Source of the DNA: Ochrobactrum chromiisoli
Lineage (GTDB): Bacteria > Pseudomonadota > Alphaproteobacteria > Rhizobiales > Rhizobiaceae
Length of the DNA: 64,000 bases
NCBI RefSeq assembly: GCF_026241335.1
Contig: NZ_JAPHAV010000010.1
Coordinates: 62,001 to 126,000, forward strand
Direction: 5' to 3'
In this document: positions 43,854 to 53,929 of the stretch, piece after piece
Numbering within the stretch: position 1 is the first letter of the stretch
How the letters are laid out: each line of letters begins with the position of its first letter
Translations under genes and position numbers: made by a program
Notes under the pieces: generated by a model
What the model saw: only the letters and a program-made list of their open reading frames with translations
What the model was told of the DNA's origin: nothing
Databases searched by the model: none

Positions 43854-44846
43854 ATGACAAACCCTGCTTTTCAGCGTCTTTCAGGAACAGATATCCTGCC
43901 GCACCATCTGCGTGATTGTGTGGTGGCGATTGGCAATTTTGACGGTGTTCATCGCGGCCACCAGGCCGTGCTTGAGCGTGCGCTGGAACTTGCAAAGCAA
44001 AATGCTCTGCCCGCACTGGTGCTCACATTCGAGCCGCATCCGCGCAGCTTCTTCAAGCCAGATGAGCCTGTGGAACGCCTGACCGATGCGGTGGAAAAGG
44101 CGGAAATTTTGCGGCTTATGGGTTTTGATGCTGTGGTCGAGCACCCCTTTACCGCAGATTTTGCATCGCTTTCTGCAGAAGATTTCGTGCGCAATATCCT
44201 TGTCGAGCGTTTATACGCCAATTGTGTTGTCACTGGATATGACTTCCATTTCGGCAAAGGTCGGCGCGGCACGCCGGAATTTCTGCAACAGGCGGGAGAA
44301 TCGTCAGGCTTCAGCGTGTCGCTTGTTGATGCCTTCAGCGACGAAGGCGGCTGTCTTGTTTCTTCAACACGCGTTCGTTCGCTTCTCTGTGCAGGAGAAG
44401 TCGCGGAGGCTGCTGGTTTGCTTGGCTATCGCTACCGGGTCAGCGGCGAAGTCATTCACGGTCAAAAACTCGGGCGCACACTTGGCTTTCCAACCGCCAA
44501 TATGACAATTGATGACCATGTCAGCCTCAAACACGGCATCTATGCAGTTCGTTTCCGCAGAGCGGATGGAACATTGCATGATGGTGTCGCAAGTTTTGGC
44601 CGTCGCCCGACCGTTGCCAGCGACGGCAAGCCATTGCTGGAGACCTTTGTCTTTGATTTTTCCGGCGATCTGTATGGCGAAGTGGCTGAAGTGTCTTTCT
44701 TTGCCTATCTGCGCGGCGAAGTGAAATTTGACGGCCTTGATCCGCTGATCAAGCAGATGAAACATGATGAAGAAGAAGCACGGGCCGTGCTTGCAGGCGC
44801 GCAGCCATTGTCTCAACTTGATCGTCTTCTGTCATTCTTGCAGTAA
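43854..44846 (+). CDS. ribF: Bifunctional riboflavin kinase / FAD synthetase
   Basis: The 330-residue protein has an N-terminal nucleotidyltransferase domain (VVAIGNFDGVHRGHQAVLER with the HxGH-like motif, then FTADFASLSAEDFVRNILVE and VVTGYDFHFGKGRRGTPEFL). The C-terminal flavokinase domain begins at GQKLGRTLGFPTANM (about 204). It makes FMN and FAD from riboflavin. The gene order HAD - ribF - (MipA) - ileS is common in this group. No FMN riboswitch is seen upstream. Confidence 0.95.
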   Translation: MTNPAFQRLSGTDILPHHLRDCVVAIGNFDGVHRGHQAVLERALELAKQNALPALVLTFEPHPRSFFKPDEPVERLTDAVEKAEILRLMGFDAVVEHPFTADFASLSAEDFVRNILVERLYANCVVTGYDFHFGKGRRGTPEFLQQAGESSGFSVSLVDAFSDEGGCLVSSTRVRSLLCAGEVAEAAGLLGYRYRVSGEVIHGQKLGRTLGFPTANMTIDDHVSLKHGIYAVRFRRADGTLHDGVASFGRRPTVASDGKPLLETFVFDFSGDLYGEVAEVSFFAYLRGEVKFDGLDPLIKQMKHDEEEARAVLAGAQPLSQLDRLLSFLQ

Positions 44847-44971
44847 ACTTGTTACTATATTAGAAATAGCTACTATATATTCTGTTTTAGATTTAATTTA
44901 AATTTTACATATTCCGTTCAAACAGTCTCAAATACCCCTAATTTTTTGGGAACTGTTTATCGGAGTTTCAA

Positions 44972-45817
44972 GTGACGCGTATTGTTTCCCTTGCCTTTGT
45001 TACGGGCGCTGCATTGTTCATAGGTTCTCTGTCGGCCATGGCTGCAGATATGCAGCAGACCGATGTTTATGTGAGTGAGGACGTAAAGCCAGCTCGCAAG
45101 TATTTCTGGTCCGGTGACTGGTATCTTAAGGTCGGGGCTGCGGGTTTGATTGCGCCGAAGTTTGAAGGCTCCAACAAATATCGTTTTTCCGCACAGCCAC
45201 TGGTCTCGCTTGGGCGCCAGGGTGAGGCCGAGCGTTTTTCTTCGCGCAATGACAATGTGTCCTTTGCGCTGATCGACACGGATCGCTTCCGCGCGGGAGG
45301 CGTGGGCAAGCTTCTGTTCAAGCGTGATACCGATATTGACGGCATCAAGGAAACCAAGTTTGGCGGTGAAGTCGGTGGTTTCGTTGACGTTTACCCGACC
45401 GACTGGCTGCGTTTGCGTGGTGAAGTGCGTCAGGGGATCCGTGCGCATAAGGGCGTTGTTGCCGAGGTTGCCGCAGATGCTTTCTACGATGTGACGCCTG
45501 TTGTCCGCGTTTCGGCTGGTCCGCGTGCAACTTTTGCATCCAAGGACTACTTCAAGACCTATTATGGTGTAAGTGCTGAAGAAGCTGTTGCATCAGGTGT
45601 TAAGGAATATCGTCCAGGTGGCGGTTGGGAATCTGTTGGCGTTGGTGGTGCCATAACGTGGCGTGCAACTGACAAGATAGATACGAGCCTGTTTGGTGAG
45701 TATAGTCGCCTTCAGGGGCCTGCGAAAGATTCGAGCATCGTAAAGCAGCACGGCTCAGCAAACCAGTTTATGGTCGGGATTGCAGCGACTTACCGCTTCG
45801 ATTTCTCGCTCGACTGA
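44972..45817 (+). CDS. MipA/OmpV-family outer-membrane protein
   Basis: The GTG at 44972 has GGAGTTTC before it. The 281-residue product has a signal peptide (VSLAFVTGAALFIGSLSAMA, cleavage after AMA), then alternating beta-strands with aromatic girdles typical of MipA/OmpV beta-barrels, ending in YRFDFSLD with a C-terminal aromatic pattern. MipA-type proteins are linked to murein synthesis or act as outer-membrane porins of unknown substrate. The gene is inserted between ribF and ileS with 125 bp AT-rich DNA before it and its own terminator after it. Confidence 0.88.
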   Translation: MTRIVSLAFVTGAALFIGSLSAMAADMQQTDVYVSEDVKPARKYFWSGDWYLKVGAAGLIAPKFEGSNKYRFSAQPLVSLGRQGEAERFSSRNDNVSFALIDTDRFRAGGVGKLLFKRDTDIDGIKETKFGGEVGGFVDVYPTDWLRLRGEVRQGIRAHKGVVAEVAADAFYDVTPVVRVSAGPRATFASKDYFKTYYGVSAEEAVASGVKEYRPGGGWESVGVGGAITWRATDKIDTSLFGEYSRLQGPAKDSSIVKQHGSANQFMVGIAATYRFDFSLD

Positions 45818-45844
45818 GCAAACAACGCCAATCTGTAAAGTTTT

Positions 45845-45887
45845 TCAGGGGCAGGGTTGCAAGTTTATTGCGCCCTGCCTCTTTATT
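45845..45887 (+). terminator. Probable intrinsic terminator of the MipA/OmpV gene
   Basis: A 10-bp stem (45847-45856 with 45873-45882, one G-T pair) and 16-nt loop are followed by TTATT. It lies 27 bp after the stop codon. Confidence 0.6.
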
Positions 45888-46115
45888 CCTGTGAAGGTCA
45901 TTGCTAAAAGCATGCCCATGATGACGGATTTTCGGCATATTATTGTGGCCATACGAATTATTGGCCCGGCCTTCCTCTAAGCCTTGATGGCGTTGCGCAA
46001 AGCGCAGTGCATGGCAGGAAGGTCCGGGAATGACTGGCTATGCCTCGCAGCTTTCAGAGTTTTCAAGCATTTTCACCCGCCATATTGCCGTGCGGGATTA
46101 CAGGCAAACGATAAA

Positions 46116-49022
46116 ATGACCGACAAGATCGATTATTCCAAAACCCTCAACCTTCCGCAGACCGCGTTTCCGATGCGCGCGGGCCTGCCAGCGCGCGAGC
46201 CGCTTCTGGTGCAGCGCTGGGAGGAAATGAACCTTTATAAAAAGTTGCGTGAAGACGCAAAAGACCGGCCGCTTTATGTGCTGCATGATGGTCCTCCATA
46301 CGCGAACGGCAACATCCATATCGGCCACTCACTCAACAAGATCCTCAAGGATGTGATCACACGCTCGTTCCAGATGCGCGGTTTCAACTCGAATTATGTG
46401 CCGGGCTGGGATTGCCATGGCCTGCCGATCGAGTGGAAGATCGAAGAAAAATACCGCGCGCAGGGCAAGAATAAAGACGAGGTTGAGATCAACGAATTCC
46501 GCAAGGAATGCCGTGAGTTTGCAAGCCACTGGATCAAGGTTCAGTCGGAAGAGTTTAAGCGCCTTGCAATTTGCGGTGATTTTGAAAACCCATACACGAC
46601 CATGAACTTCCATGCAGAAGCACGGATTGCAGGCGAACTTTTGAAGTTTGCAGCGTCCGGCCAGCTTTATCGTGGTTCCAAGCCGGTTATGTGGTCGGTT
46701 GTCGAACGCACAGCATTGGCTGAGGCTGAAGTCGAATATCACGATATCGAGTCGGATATGATCTGGGTGAAATTCCCGGTTGCCGGTGATGGCGAACTGG
46801 CAGGTACTTCCGTTGTTATCTGGACGACAACCCCTTGGACCATTCCGGGAAACCGTGCGGTGGCTTACTCCTCGCGCGTTGCTTACGGTCTGTATGAAGT
46901 CATTGCCGCTGAGAATGATTTTGGCCCTCAGCCGGGAGAAAAGCTCATCTTTGCCGATAAGCTTTCTGAAGAATGCGCCAAAAAAGCCAAGCTCGAGTTC
47001 AAGCGTCTGCGCGACATCTCGGCTGACGAGCTTGCAAAGAGCGTGCTTTCCCATCCTCTCAAAGGCTTTGGTGGCGGATATGAATTCGTCGTTCCGCTGG
47101 TTTCCGGTGATCACGTCACCGACGATGCCGGTACGGGCTTCGTTCACACGGCACCAAGCCATGGTCGCGAAGACTTTGAAGCCTGGATGGACAATGCGCG
47201 TGAACTTGAAGCACGCGGCATTGATCCGAGTATCCCGTTCCCGGTCGGCGATGATGGTTATTACACCAAGGATGCGCCGGGCTTTGGCCCGGATCGTGAA
47301 GGTGGGGCTGCACGCGTTATCGATGATAACGGCAAGAAGGGTGACGCAAATGAATCCGTCATCAAGCAGCTCATTGCGCGTGACAAGCTGTTTGCACGTG
47401 GCCGTCTGAAGCATTCTTATCCGCATTCATGGCGCTCGAAAAAGCCGGTTATCTTCCGCAACACGCCGCAATGGTTCGTCTATATGGACAAGAACCTTGG
47501 TGATGGAACCACGCTGCGCTCGCGCTCGCTCAAAGCCATTGAAGAAACGCGCTTTGTGCCTGCTGCCGGTCAGACCCGTTTGCGTGCCATGATCGAAGGC
47601 CGCCCGGATTGGGTGCTTTCGCGTCAGCGCGCCTGGGGCGTGCCGATCTGCGTTTTTGCGGATGAAGAAGGCAATATTCTGCAGGATGATGCCGTCAATA
47701 AGCGCATTCTTGAGGCTTTTGAAGAAGAAGGCGCTGACGCATGGTTTGCCGAAGGTGCGCGTGAACGCTTCCTGGGTAGTCGCGCACATGAAGGCTGGAC
47801 GCAGGTTCATGACATTCTCGACGTCTGGTTCGATTCGGGCTCGACGCACACGTTCACGCTGGAAGATCGCCCGGATATGAAGTGGCCGGCCGATGTTTAT
47901 CTTGAAGGATCGGATCAGCATCGTGGCTGGTTCCACTCGTCGCTGCTGGAAAGCTGCGGAACGCGTGGCCGTGCGCCTTACAATGCGGTTGTCACTCATG
48001 GTTTCACCATGGATGAGAACGGCAAGAAGATGTCGAAGTCGCTCGGCAACACCGTGATACCACAGGACGTGATCAAGGATTCGGGCGCGGATATTCTGCG
48101 TCTCTGGGTCATGACTACGGACTACTGGGAAGATCAGCGTCTGGGCAAAAACATCATCCAGACCAATATCGACGCTTATCGCAAGCTGCGTAACACCATC
48201 CGCTGGATGCTCGGCACCCTTGCCCATGATGAAGGCGAAACGCTGCCGCATGCTGAACTGCCGGAGCTGGAACGTTTGATGCTGCATCGTCTGGCCGAAC
48301 TCGATGAAGTCGTTCGTTCGGGCTATGATGCGTTTGATTTCAAGCGTATTGCTCGCGCGCTGATCGATTTCATGAATGTCGAACTTTCGGCCTTCTATTT
48401 CGATATCCGCAAGGATGCGCTTTATTGCGATGCGCCATCGAGCGCCCGCCGCAAGGCGGCGCTCCAGACGGTGCGCGCGATCTTTGATCGTGTAACCACA
48501 TGGCTTGCACCCATGCTGCCTTTCACGACCGAAGAAGCATGGCTGGATCGCTATCCGCAGGCGGCTTCAGTGCATCTTGAACAGTTCCGCGCAATTCCGT
48601 CTGAATGGCGCGACGATGTGCTGGCAGAAAAGTGGCGCAAGGTTCGCAATGTCCGCCGTGTTGTAACGGGTGCTCTGGAGCTTGAACGCGCCGACAAGCG
48701 CATCGGTTCTTCGCTGGAAGCAGCCCCTGTTGTCTATATCGCAGATAAGAGCCTTGCCGATTCGCTTGAAGGTCTGGATTTTGCTGAGATTTGCATCACC
48801 AGTGGTATCGAGGTTAGCGATGCTGTAGCCCCTGCTGAAGCCTTCGTGCTTGATGACGTTAAGGGGGTTGCTGTTGTTCCGGTTCGTGCGCAAGGCGAGA
48901 AATGTGCCCGGTCATGGCGTTACACCACCGATGTCGGCTCCGACCCGGAATTCCCGGACGTCTCGGCACGCGATGCGGCTGCACTGCATGAATTGAAGGC
49001 TTTGGGTAAGCTTTCCGTATAA
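46116..49022 (+). CDS. ileS: Isoleucyl-tRNA synthetase
   Basis: The protein of about 968 residues starts [20 protein letters not shown] at 46116; the frame is open 44 codons more upstream, without a ribosome-binding site and with unlikely sequence. The HIGH motif (GNIHIGHS, 68-71), the editing-domain segment [25 protein letters not shown] and the KMSKS loop ([10 protein letters not shown], near residue 637) are all present, then the anticodon domain. It charges tRNA-Ile and proofreads valine. It is a class Ia enzyme in the cytosol. A terminator follows. Confidence 0.96.
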   Translation: MTDKIDYSKTLNLPQTAFPMRAGLPAREPLLVQRWEEMNLYKKLREDAKDRPLYVLHDGPPYANGNIHIGHSLNKILKDVITRSFQMRGFNSNYVPGWDCHGLPIEWKIEEKYRAQGKNKDEVEINEFRKECREFASHWIKVQSEEFKRLAICGDFENPYTTMNFHAEARIAGELLKFAASGQLYRGSKPVMWSVVERTALAEAEVEYHDIESDMIWVKFPVAGDGELAGTSVVIWTTTPWTIPGNRAVAYSSRVAYGLYEVIAAENDFGPQPGEKLIFADKLSEECAKKAKLEFKRLRDISADELAKSVLSHPLKGFGGGYEFVVPLVSGDHVTDDAGTGFVHTAPSHGREDFEAWMDNARELEARGIDPSIPFPVGDDGYYTKDAPGFGPDREGGAARVIDDNGKKGDANESVIKQLIARDKLFARGRLKHSYPHSWRSKKPVIFRNTPQWFVYMDKNLGDGTTLRSRSLKAIEETRFVPAAGQTRLRAMIEGRPDWVLSRQRAWGVPICVFADEEGNILQDDAVNKRILEAFEEEGADAWFAEGARERFLGSRAHEGWTQVHDILDVWFDSGSTHTFTLEDRPDMKWPADVYLEGSDQHRGWFHSSLLESCGTRGRAPYNAVVTHGFTMDENGKKMSKSLGNTVIPQDVIKDSGADILRLWVMTTDYWEDQRLGKNIIQTNIDAYRKLRNTIRWMLGTLAHDEGETLPHAELPELERLMLHRLAELDEVVRSGYDAFDFKRIARALIDFMNVELSAFYFDIRKDALYCDAPSSARRKAALQTVRAIFDRVTTWLAPMLPFTTEEAWLDRYPQAASVHLEQFRAIPSEWRDDVLAEKWRKVRNVRRVVTGALELERADKRIGSSLEAAPVVYIADKSLADSLEGLDFAEICITSGIEVSDAVAPAEAFVLDDVKGVAVVPVRAQGEKCARSWRYTTDVGSDPEFPDVSARDAAALHELKALGKLSV

Positions 49023-49030
49023 CAACCAAT

Positions 49031-49064
49031 GAAAGCCCGGTTGCGGTTGCATCCGGGCTTTTTT
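49031..49064 (+). terminator. Intrinsic terminator of ileS
   Basis: An AAGCCCGG/CCGGGCTT stem (49033-49040 with 49053-49060) with a 12-nt loop and a T-run to 49064 lies 10 bp after the ileS stop. Confidence 0.88.
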
Positions 49065-49265
49065 CGCCCAAGGGGTTGCTTTATAAATTGAGCGTATGGT
49101 GAAATAGCGGTTAATATCGCGATTGCCCGTAGAGACGCTCTCATGTACAAGGCTCTCCTTGAGATAAACTTGCAATCTGCCTTGGAGTTGCCGGTTTCTT
49201 GCGGCAAGGGTATTAAAGAAGCCTTTGGCAACAGAAAATCGACAGGCGTAAAAGAAGTGGCGCTA

Positions 49266-49937
49266 ATGAAGATTGAAGGACGAGTTCTGGTATTGATGAC
49301 GGCAGTTGCGGGGCTCGCGCTGTCCGGTTGTGTGTCGTCGCCGACCTACGGAACCGACAAGACCGCTGGTGCGCAGCTGCTTGACGATATGTCGAACATG
49401 GCAAGCTTCGGTCAGGGCAAGAATAAAGAGCGTATCAATTATAAGCCGCGCCCTGATCTTGTACGTCCTGCACAGGGCGATAAGGGCATTTTGCCTGCAC
49501 CGCAGGAAAGTGTCGCAAGCGCAAGCGATCCTGCCTGGCCGGAATCGCCGGAAGAGCGCCGCAAGCGTTTGCGTGATGAGATTACTGCAAATCGCGACAG
49601 CCCGAACTTTGTTTCTCCAATTGATCAGGATGTTGCAGTTGCGGACAATGCGAGAATGCTTCCGCGCGGCAACAGCCGCCGCGAAGAATACGAAACGCGC
49701 ACGCCAACAGCAGATCCGGCACGTATTGCCGAGCTGAAAAAAGCGCGTGAGCAGCAGTCACAAGGGTCTTCTACAACGCGTAAATATTTGAGTGAACCGC
49801 CTTTGGGTTATCGCCAGCCTGCGGCAACAGCTGCCGCCGGTGAGTTGGGGCAGGATGAGGCCCAGAAAGAGCGTGAACGCAAAAAAGCCGCCAGTGGCGG
49901 CGGCAAGAGTTGGCGCGATATTCTGCCTTGGAATTGA
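49266..49937 (+). CDS. Lipoprotein of unknown function
   Basis: From the ATG at 49266 the protein reads MKIEGRVLVLMTAVAGLALS with the lipobox LSGC (C22), so it should be lipidated and held in the inner or outer membrane. The mature part is polar and low in complexity: NKERINYKPRPDLVRPA, proline- and serine-rich linkers, a charged stretch of Glu/Lys/Arg and an ending SWRDILPWN. No enzymatic domain is visible. An in-frame start 41 codons earlier (49143) has poor context. It sits between ileS and a strong terminator. Confidence 0.75.
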   Translation: MKIEGRVLVLMTAVAGLALSGCVSSPTYGTDKTAGAQLLDDMSNMASFGQGKNKERINYKPRPDLVRPAQGDKGILPAPQESVASASDPAWPESPEERRKRLRDEITANRDSPNFVSPIDQDVAVADNARMLPRGNSRREEYETRTPTADPARIAELKKAREQQSQGSSTTRKYLSEPPLGYRQPAATAAAGELGQDEAQKERERKKAASGGGKSWRDILPWN

Positions 49938-49962
49938 TTATCTGATACATGTTTAAATGGTT

Positions 49963-49999
49963 CATCAGCTGAAAGATTATTCTTTCAGCTGATTTTTTT
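49963..49999 (+). terminator. Strong intrinsic terminator after the lipoprotein gene
   Basis: A perfect 13-bp stem ATCAGCTGAAAGA/TCTTTCAGCTGAT (49964-49976 with 49981-49993) with loop TTAT is followed by six T's. Confidence 0.92.
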
Positions 50000-50012
50000 A
50001 GGCGCGCATGAC

Positions 50013-50119
50013 TTTAGCATATGTCGAGCAGAAGTGCGAAGCGGATTTGCGTGAGATAATGTGTGAAAACAAATAGATAGAGCATTCTCGATGATTTGAT
50101 TAAAACAGAAAGTGCTCTA
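50013..50119 (-). repeat. About 105-bp intergenic palindromic repeat, copy 1
   Basis: Read in the minus direction it aligns along its length with the repeat at 56804-56909: TAGAGCA...TCTATTTGTTTTCACACAT...GCTTCGCACTTCTGCTCG. The ends are inverted copies of TAGAGCA-like sequence and an inner palindrome is present. The copies are diverged, so both are old. The remaining sequence up to 50306 is AT-rich and holds the promoter region of the b561 gene. Confidence 0.7.
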
Positions 50120-50306
50120 AGATTATGCTTCAAAGCAAAGACCTCAGAGGCCGGTCTGACTTAAGCAGATATAAATACCGTTTGATGGGCGCTGCAAAAT
50201 ATTAAATATTTTTAATTTTGGTTATTTTGAACAATGTGTGATTTCAATCAAAGTGAAGTTATTGGCTATTCGTTATTATATTATTTTTTAAATTAAGGTA
50301 TCTATT

Positions 50307-50876
50307 GTGAACAAAAACAATCCTTTTTTAGACGGCTCCGATGGTTATGGGGCGGTCAGCCGATCTTTGCACTGGTTGATGGTTGTACTGTTTGTTTGGC
50401 AATTCATCACAACAATCCTTCGCTTTTTTGCTAAAGACACAGCAATTTATAATTTGATATGGCCAACACATTTTCAGGTTGGCTTTGCGTTGTTTTTGCT
50501 GGTTTTGATCAGAGGCGTGTGGGGATTGCTGAATTTATCAAGGCGCCCGCATAAGTCTGGTGTTTTGGGCAAGCTGGCGGGTCTTGGTCATCTGGTTATT
50601 TATGGGCTGATGTTTGTCGTGCCTGCGGTTGCAGTCCTGCGCAGCTATGGTAATGGCCGTGGCTTCTCGTTTCTTGGGATTCAGATTTTTGAACGCACGG
50701 GAGTGCCGAATACTCTGCTGACCGCGCCTGCCATTGCAGTTCATGGCCTTCTTGGCTGGTTACTCCTGGCGGCCATTGTTGGCCATGTGCTGATGGTGTT
50801 TGTGCATCATTTTGCAATGCGGGATAACACATTGGAGCTTATGACCGGGCGCCGTGTGGCCCGAGAGGCCAAATGA
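50307..50876 (+). CDS. Cytochrome b561 family protein
   Basis: The 189-residue protein has four membrane helices and the paired haem-ligand histidines expected for b561: H in RSLHWLMVVLFVWQF, H in WPTHFQVGFALFLL, and H in APAIAVHGLLGWLLL and VGHVLMVFVHHFAM. The start is a GTG with AAGGTA upstream. Such proteins carry electrons between the quinone pool and periplasmic acceptors, for example against superoxide. It lies in an AT-rich setting. Its stop codon directly abuts that of tadA on the other strand. Confidence 0.88.
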   Translation: MNKNNPFLDGSDGYGAVSRSLHWLMVVLFVWQFITTILRFFAKDTAIYNLIWPTHFQVGFALFLLVLIRGVWGLLNLSRRPHKSGVLGKLAGLGHLVIYGLMFVVPAVAVLRSYGNGRGFSFLGIQIFERTGVPNTLLTAPAIAVHGLLGWLLLAAIVGHVLMVFVHHFAMRDNTLELMTGRRVAREAK

Positions 50877-51305
50877 TTACCGCTTCTCGCGGAAAAAATC
50901 CCTGAGTATCTTCTGCGCTTTCTCTTCGGAAAAGCCTGTGTAAATTTCTGGAACATGATGGCATGTGGGCTGCGTGTAAAAGCGCGGCCCAGATTCCACG
51001 CCGCCGCCCTTAGGGTCGGCTGCGCCATAATAAAGGCGGCGGATACGGGCAAATGAGATTGCAGCCGCGCACATTGCGCAAGGCTCAAGCGTTACATAAA
51101 GATCGCAATCGATCAGCCTCTCAGATTTGAGCGCCTCGCCCGCAATGCGTATTGCAAGGACCTCTGCATGCGCTGTCACATCATTTAATTCCCGTGTCCG
51201 GTTGCCCGTGCGCGCGATGATTTTTCCTTCATATACAACAACTGCGCCAATCGGCACCTCGCCGCGAAGGGCCGCAGATTTCGCTTCCTCAAGCGCAATA
51301 TCCAT
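50877..51305 (-). CDS. tadA: tRNA-specific adenosine deaminase
   Basis: The zinc-site motifs are clear: VTAHAEVLAIRIAG (HAE, with the catalytic Glu) and LEPCAMCAAAIS (PCxxC), then the C-terminal YYGAADPKGGGVESG. It deaminates A34 to inosine in tRNA-Arg(ACG). I place the start at the ATG MDIALEEAKSAALRGEVPIG (51305), close to where relatives begin. The frame runs to a TTG at 51371, adding 22 residues; a TTG at 51350 with GAGG before it is a third option. It abuts the b561 gene tail to tail with no spare bases. Confidence 0.9.
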   Translation of the reverse strand: MDIALEEAKSAALRGEVPIGAVVVYEGKIIARTGNRTRELNDVTAHAEVLAIRIAGEALKSERLIDCDLYVTLEPCAMCAAAISFARIRRLYYGAADPKGGGVESGPRFYTQPTCHHVPEIYTGFSEEKAQKILRDFFREKR

Positions 51306-51540
51306 CGGTGTTGCTAGTTTGGGTGGTGAAATATCTGCAACCTTTTTCAAGCCAACCTCATTTCGTGGCAAAGAGCGGGAAATTTTGCTCGCAAGCCATT
51401 GAGCGATTTGTTACTGCATAAGTCACGAAATCAAAACCGATTTGCAAACGGATTTATACAGCGTTTTTGACCGTATGGTTCTGGATGGCCCTAAAAAGGC
51501 GACAGAGGACAAGGCAACGCTGCTGAGAGGCCAATACCAG

Positions 51541-53280
51541 ATGAGCACTGAAGACGACAATAAGGGCGGTCGACGTCCTCCATTCGGACGCGGCGAAGGT
51601 CGCGGAGAGCGTCCGCGTAACGACCGGCCTCGCGAAGGTAAGCCGCGCGAAGACAGGCCGCGTCGCGAAGACGATCGTGGTGCGCCGCGCACGTTTGGAT
51701 CGCGCGCCCCGCAGGAAGGCGAAGATACCAGCGAGCGTATCGCCAAGCGTCTGGCACGTGCGGGCATTGCGTCGCGCCGCGAAGCCGAGACGATGATTGC
51801 GGCAGGCCGCATTTCTGTGAATGGTAAGGTGCTAGACAGCCCGGCTGTGAACGTGAAGCGCAGCGATGTCATCACCGTTGACGGCAAACAGCTTAAGCAG
51901 GCCGAGCGCACTCGTCTCTGGCTGTACCATAAACCAGCAGGTCTTGTGACGACCAATCGCGATCCTGAAGGTCGCCCGACCGTGTTTGAAGCGCTGCCTG
52001 CGGAAATGCCGCGTGTGCTCTCGGTCGGACGTCTGGACATCAATACGGAAGGTCTGCTGCTGCTTACCAATGATGGTGGGCTGTCGCGCGTTCTTGAACT
52101 GCCTTCCACCGGCTGGCTGCGCCGTTATCGCGTGCGCGCCCATGGCAAGGTAACACAGGCGCAGCTTGATGAGCTGAAAAACGGTATTGCCGTTGATGGC
52201 GTCTTTTATGGCAGCATTGAAGCGACGCTTGAGCGCGAACAGGGTTCGAATGTCTGGATTTCGATCGGTTTGCGCGAGGGCAAGAACCGCGAAGTTAAGA
52301 ACATTCTTGGTGCACTTGGTCTGACCGTTGGTCGTCTGATCCGCGTCTCATTTGGTCCATTCCAGCTGGGCGATCTGGAAGAAGGCGGCGTGCGCGAAAT
52401 TCGCGGTCGCATTCTGCGTGACCAGCTTGGTGAAAAGCTGGTCGAGGAATCGGGGGCTGATTTCGATGCCCCCATTCTCAACGAGTTCTCCAACACGGTT
52501 GTTCAGGGACGAACCGCGCGTGAAATGGAACAGCGTGAGCCGGAAGAAGAGCGTCGGCGCGCGCCACGGGAGCGCGAATGGATTTCGAGCCAGCCGGAAC
52601 GTCGCAAGCAGAAAGAAACGAAAGAAGACAGGGTTGAGCCGCGCCGTCGTGGCAATTCCAATGTCTGGATGGCGTCAGGCGCGCGCCCACAGGGTGAAAA
52701 GGCTGCTGCAATCAAGGCCGCTCGTGCCGAGAGCCGTGGTGCGCGCGCAAGCCGCTCCGATGGTGATCCGCGCCGTTCTGAAGGGCGCTTTGACAAGCAG
52801 GGCTCTCGCCCTGAAGGTCGTTCGGAAGGACGTCCTGCGCATCGCGGTCCGCGCCCGGAGGGAGATTTCCCGTCCCGTCCACGACGCTTTGGTGATGGTG
52901 AACAACGCCGTGATGAGGGGCGTGAAGAGCGTCCTCGGCGCGCCGAGGGCCGTTTTGAACCGCGTGCACCACGGCCCGAAGGACGCGACGATCGCAAGCA
53001 AGAGCGTCGTCCCGGCAAGCGTGAGCGCGCTGAACTAAAGGGTGAGGGCGGCGAAAGATCATCGGGCGGCTATGAAGGCCGGAGCTTTGGTAAGCCATCC
53101 GGGCCACGTGGCAGCGGTCCGCGCTCCAGTGAAGGCCGCGGCCCGTCGAAGGGGCCGGGCGGCTTTGGCAAGGGGCCGGATCGTGGTGGCTCAGGCGGCA
53201 AGCCAGGCAATGGCCGGTCCGGCGATGGAAAGCCACGCGGTGGCAAGCCAGGGGGTAGTGGTGCGGATCGTCGGCGGTAA
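51541..53280 (+). CDS. rluB: Pseudouridine synthase RluB/RsuA family with long Arg/Gly-rich tail
   Basis: A disordered basic N-terminus (GRGEGRGERPRNDRPREG) leads to an S4 RNA-binding domain (RIAKRLARAGIASRREAETM, about 65-125) and then the synthase domain with the catalytic Asp in VGRLDINTEGLLLLTNDG. The remaining part, about 260 residues (roughly 320-579), is low-complexity repeats of R, G, E, P and S (RPEGRSEGRPAHRGPRPEG). The C-terminal tail resembles eukaryotic RGG domains. It modifies 23S rRNA, most likely U2605. I start at the ATG at 51541; the frame is open 33 codons upstream. rsmD starts within its last 20 bases. Confidence 0.9.
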   Translation: MSTEDDNKGGRRPPFGRGEGRGERPRNDRPREGKPREDRPRREDDRGAPRTFGSRAPQEGEDTSERIAKRLARAGIASRREAETMIAAGRISVNGKVLDSPAVNVKRSDVITVDGKQLKQAERTRLWLYHKPAGLVTTNRDPEGRPTVFEALPAEMPRVLSVGRLDINTEGLLLLTNDGGLSRVLELPSTGWLRRYRVRAHGKVTQAQLDELKNGIAVDGVFYGSIEATLEREQGSNVWISIGLREGKNREVKNILGALGLTVGRLIRVSFGPFQLGDLEEGGVREIRGRILRDQLGEKLVEESGADFDAPILNEFSNTVVQGRTAREMEQREPEEERRRAPREREWISSQPERRKQKETKEDRVEPRRRGNSNVWMASGARPQGEKAAAIKAARAESRGARASRSDGDPRRSEGRFDKQGSRPEGRSEGRPAHRGPRPEGDFPSRPRRFGDGEQRRDEGREERPRRAEGRFEPRAPRPEGRDDRKQERRPGKRERAELKGEGGERSSGGYEGRSFGKPSGPRGSGPRSSEGRGPSKGPGGFGKGPDRGGSGGKPGNGRSGDGKPRGGKPGGSGADRRR

Positions 53281-53815
53281 ATTCCGCGGGCGCACGCTCG
53301 TAACACCTGCAACAAATGCGATCCGTCCGACAACGGATCGCACACGTGAAAGCCTGTTCAACATTCTCGCGCATAGTTTTCCTGACAAAGTGGACGGCGG
53401 GCGTGTCCTTGACCTTTTTGCAGGCACAGGCGCGCTCGGTCTTGAAGCGCTGTCGCGCGGTGCACGCTATGCGGTTTTCGTCGAGGAATCGGCAGAAGGA
53501 CGCGGTCTTCTTCGCCAGAACATTGAAACATTTGGACTTCAGGGGCAGACCAAAGTTTTGCGTCGTGATGCCTGCAAGCTCGGCGAGGCAGGAACAATGG
53601 AGCCTTTTGATCTGGTTTTTGCCGATCCGCCTTATGGACGTCGGATGGGTGAAAAAGCACTTTTGTCTGCACTTGAAGGCAATTGGCTTAATCCTGACGC
53701 ACTTCTCGTGCTTGAAGAGGATGCAGAAGCATCGCTTGAACTGGATGAACGATTCGTCGTGCATGAAGAGCGGAATTATGGTGGCACCATCATTCGCCTC
53801 ATCCAGCTGAAGTAA
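53261..53815 (+). CDS. rsmD: 16S rRNA (guanine-966-N2)-methyltransferase
   Basis: The protein begins VRIVGGKFRGRTLVTPATNA and has the SAM-binding GGRVLDLFAGTGALGLEALS and the catalytic DPPY in FDLVFADPPYGRRMG, the RsmD set. The start is one of two GTGs (53258 or 53261) after CAGGGGG. It overlaps the rluB stop by about 20 bp in another frame, so coupled translation is likely. The frame extends 73 codons upstream inside rluB, but that is a by-product of its Arg/Gly repeats. Both products act on rRNA. Confidence 0.9.
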   Translation: MRIVGGKFRGRTLVTPATNAIRPTTDRTRESLFNILAHSFPDKVDGGRVLDLFAGTGALGLEALSRGARYAVFVEESAEGRGLLRQNIETFGLQGQTKVLRRDACKLGEAGTMEPFDLVFADPPYGRRMGEKALLSALEGNWLNPDALLVLEEDAEASLELDERFVVHEERNYGGTIIRLIQLK

Positions 53816-53929
53816 AGCTAATGACTTACCGGAACCGGAAAACCGGGTCCGGGGGTAATATTTGATTTTATATTAAGCCATTTCACTCAGGATCTGGGTG
53901 AAATGTAAACTGATTGGAGATGTCGCTTG

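Noticed and set aside
45984..46115. An N-terminal extension of ileS of 44 residues
   Set aside because: No ribosome-binding site; family proteins begin at or near MTDK, and the extension has no synthetase similarity.
46329..47426. A 365-codon minus-strand frame inside ileS
   Set aside because: Antisense shadow of a conserved synthetase gene; no start signal and no family resemblance.
52503..53764. Several long minus-strand frames in the RluB tail
   Set aside because: The repetitive Arg/Gly codons of the tail keep all frames open; none has a ribosome-binding site or known domain.
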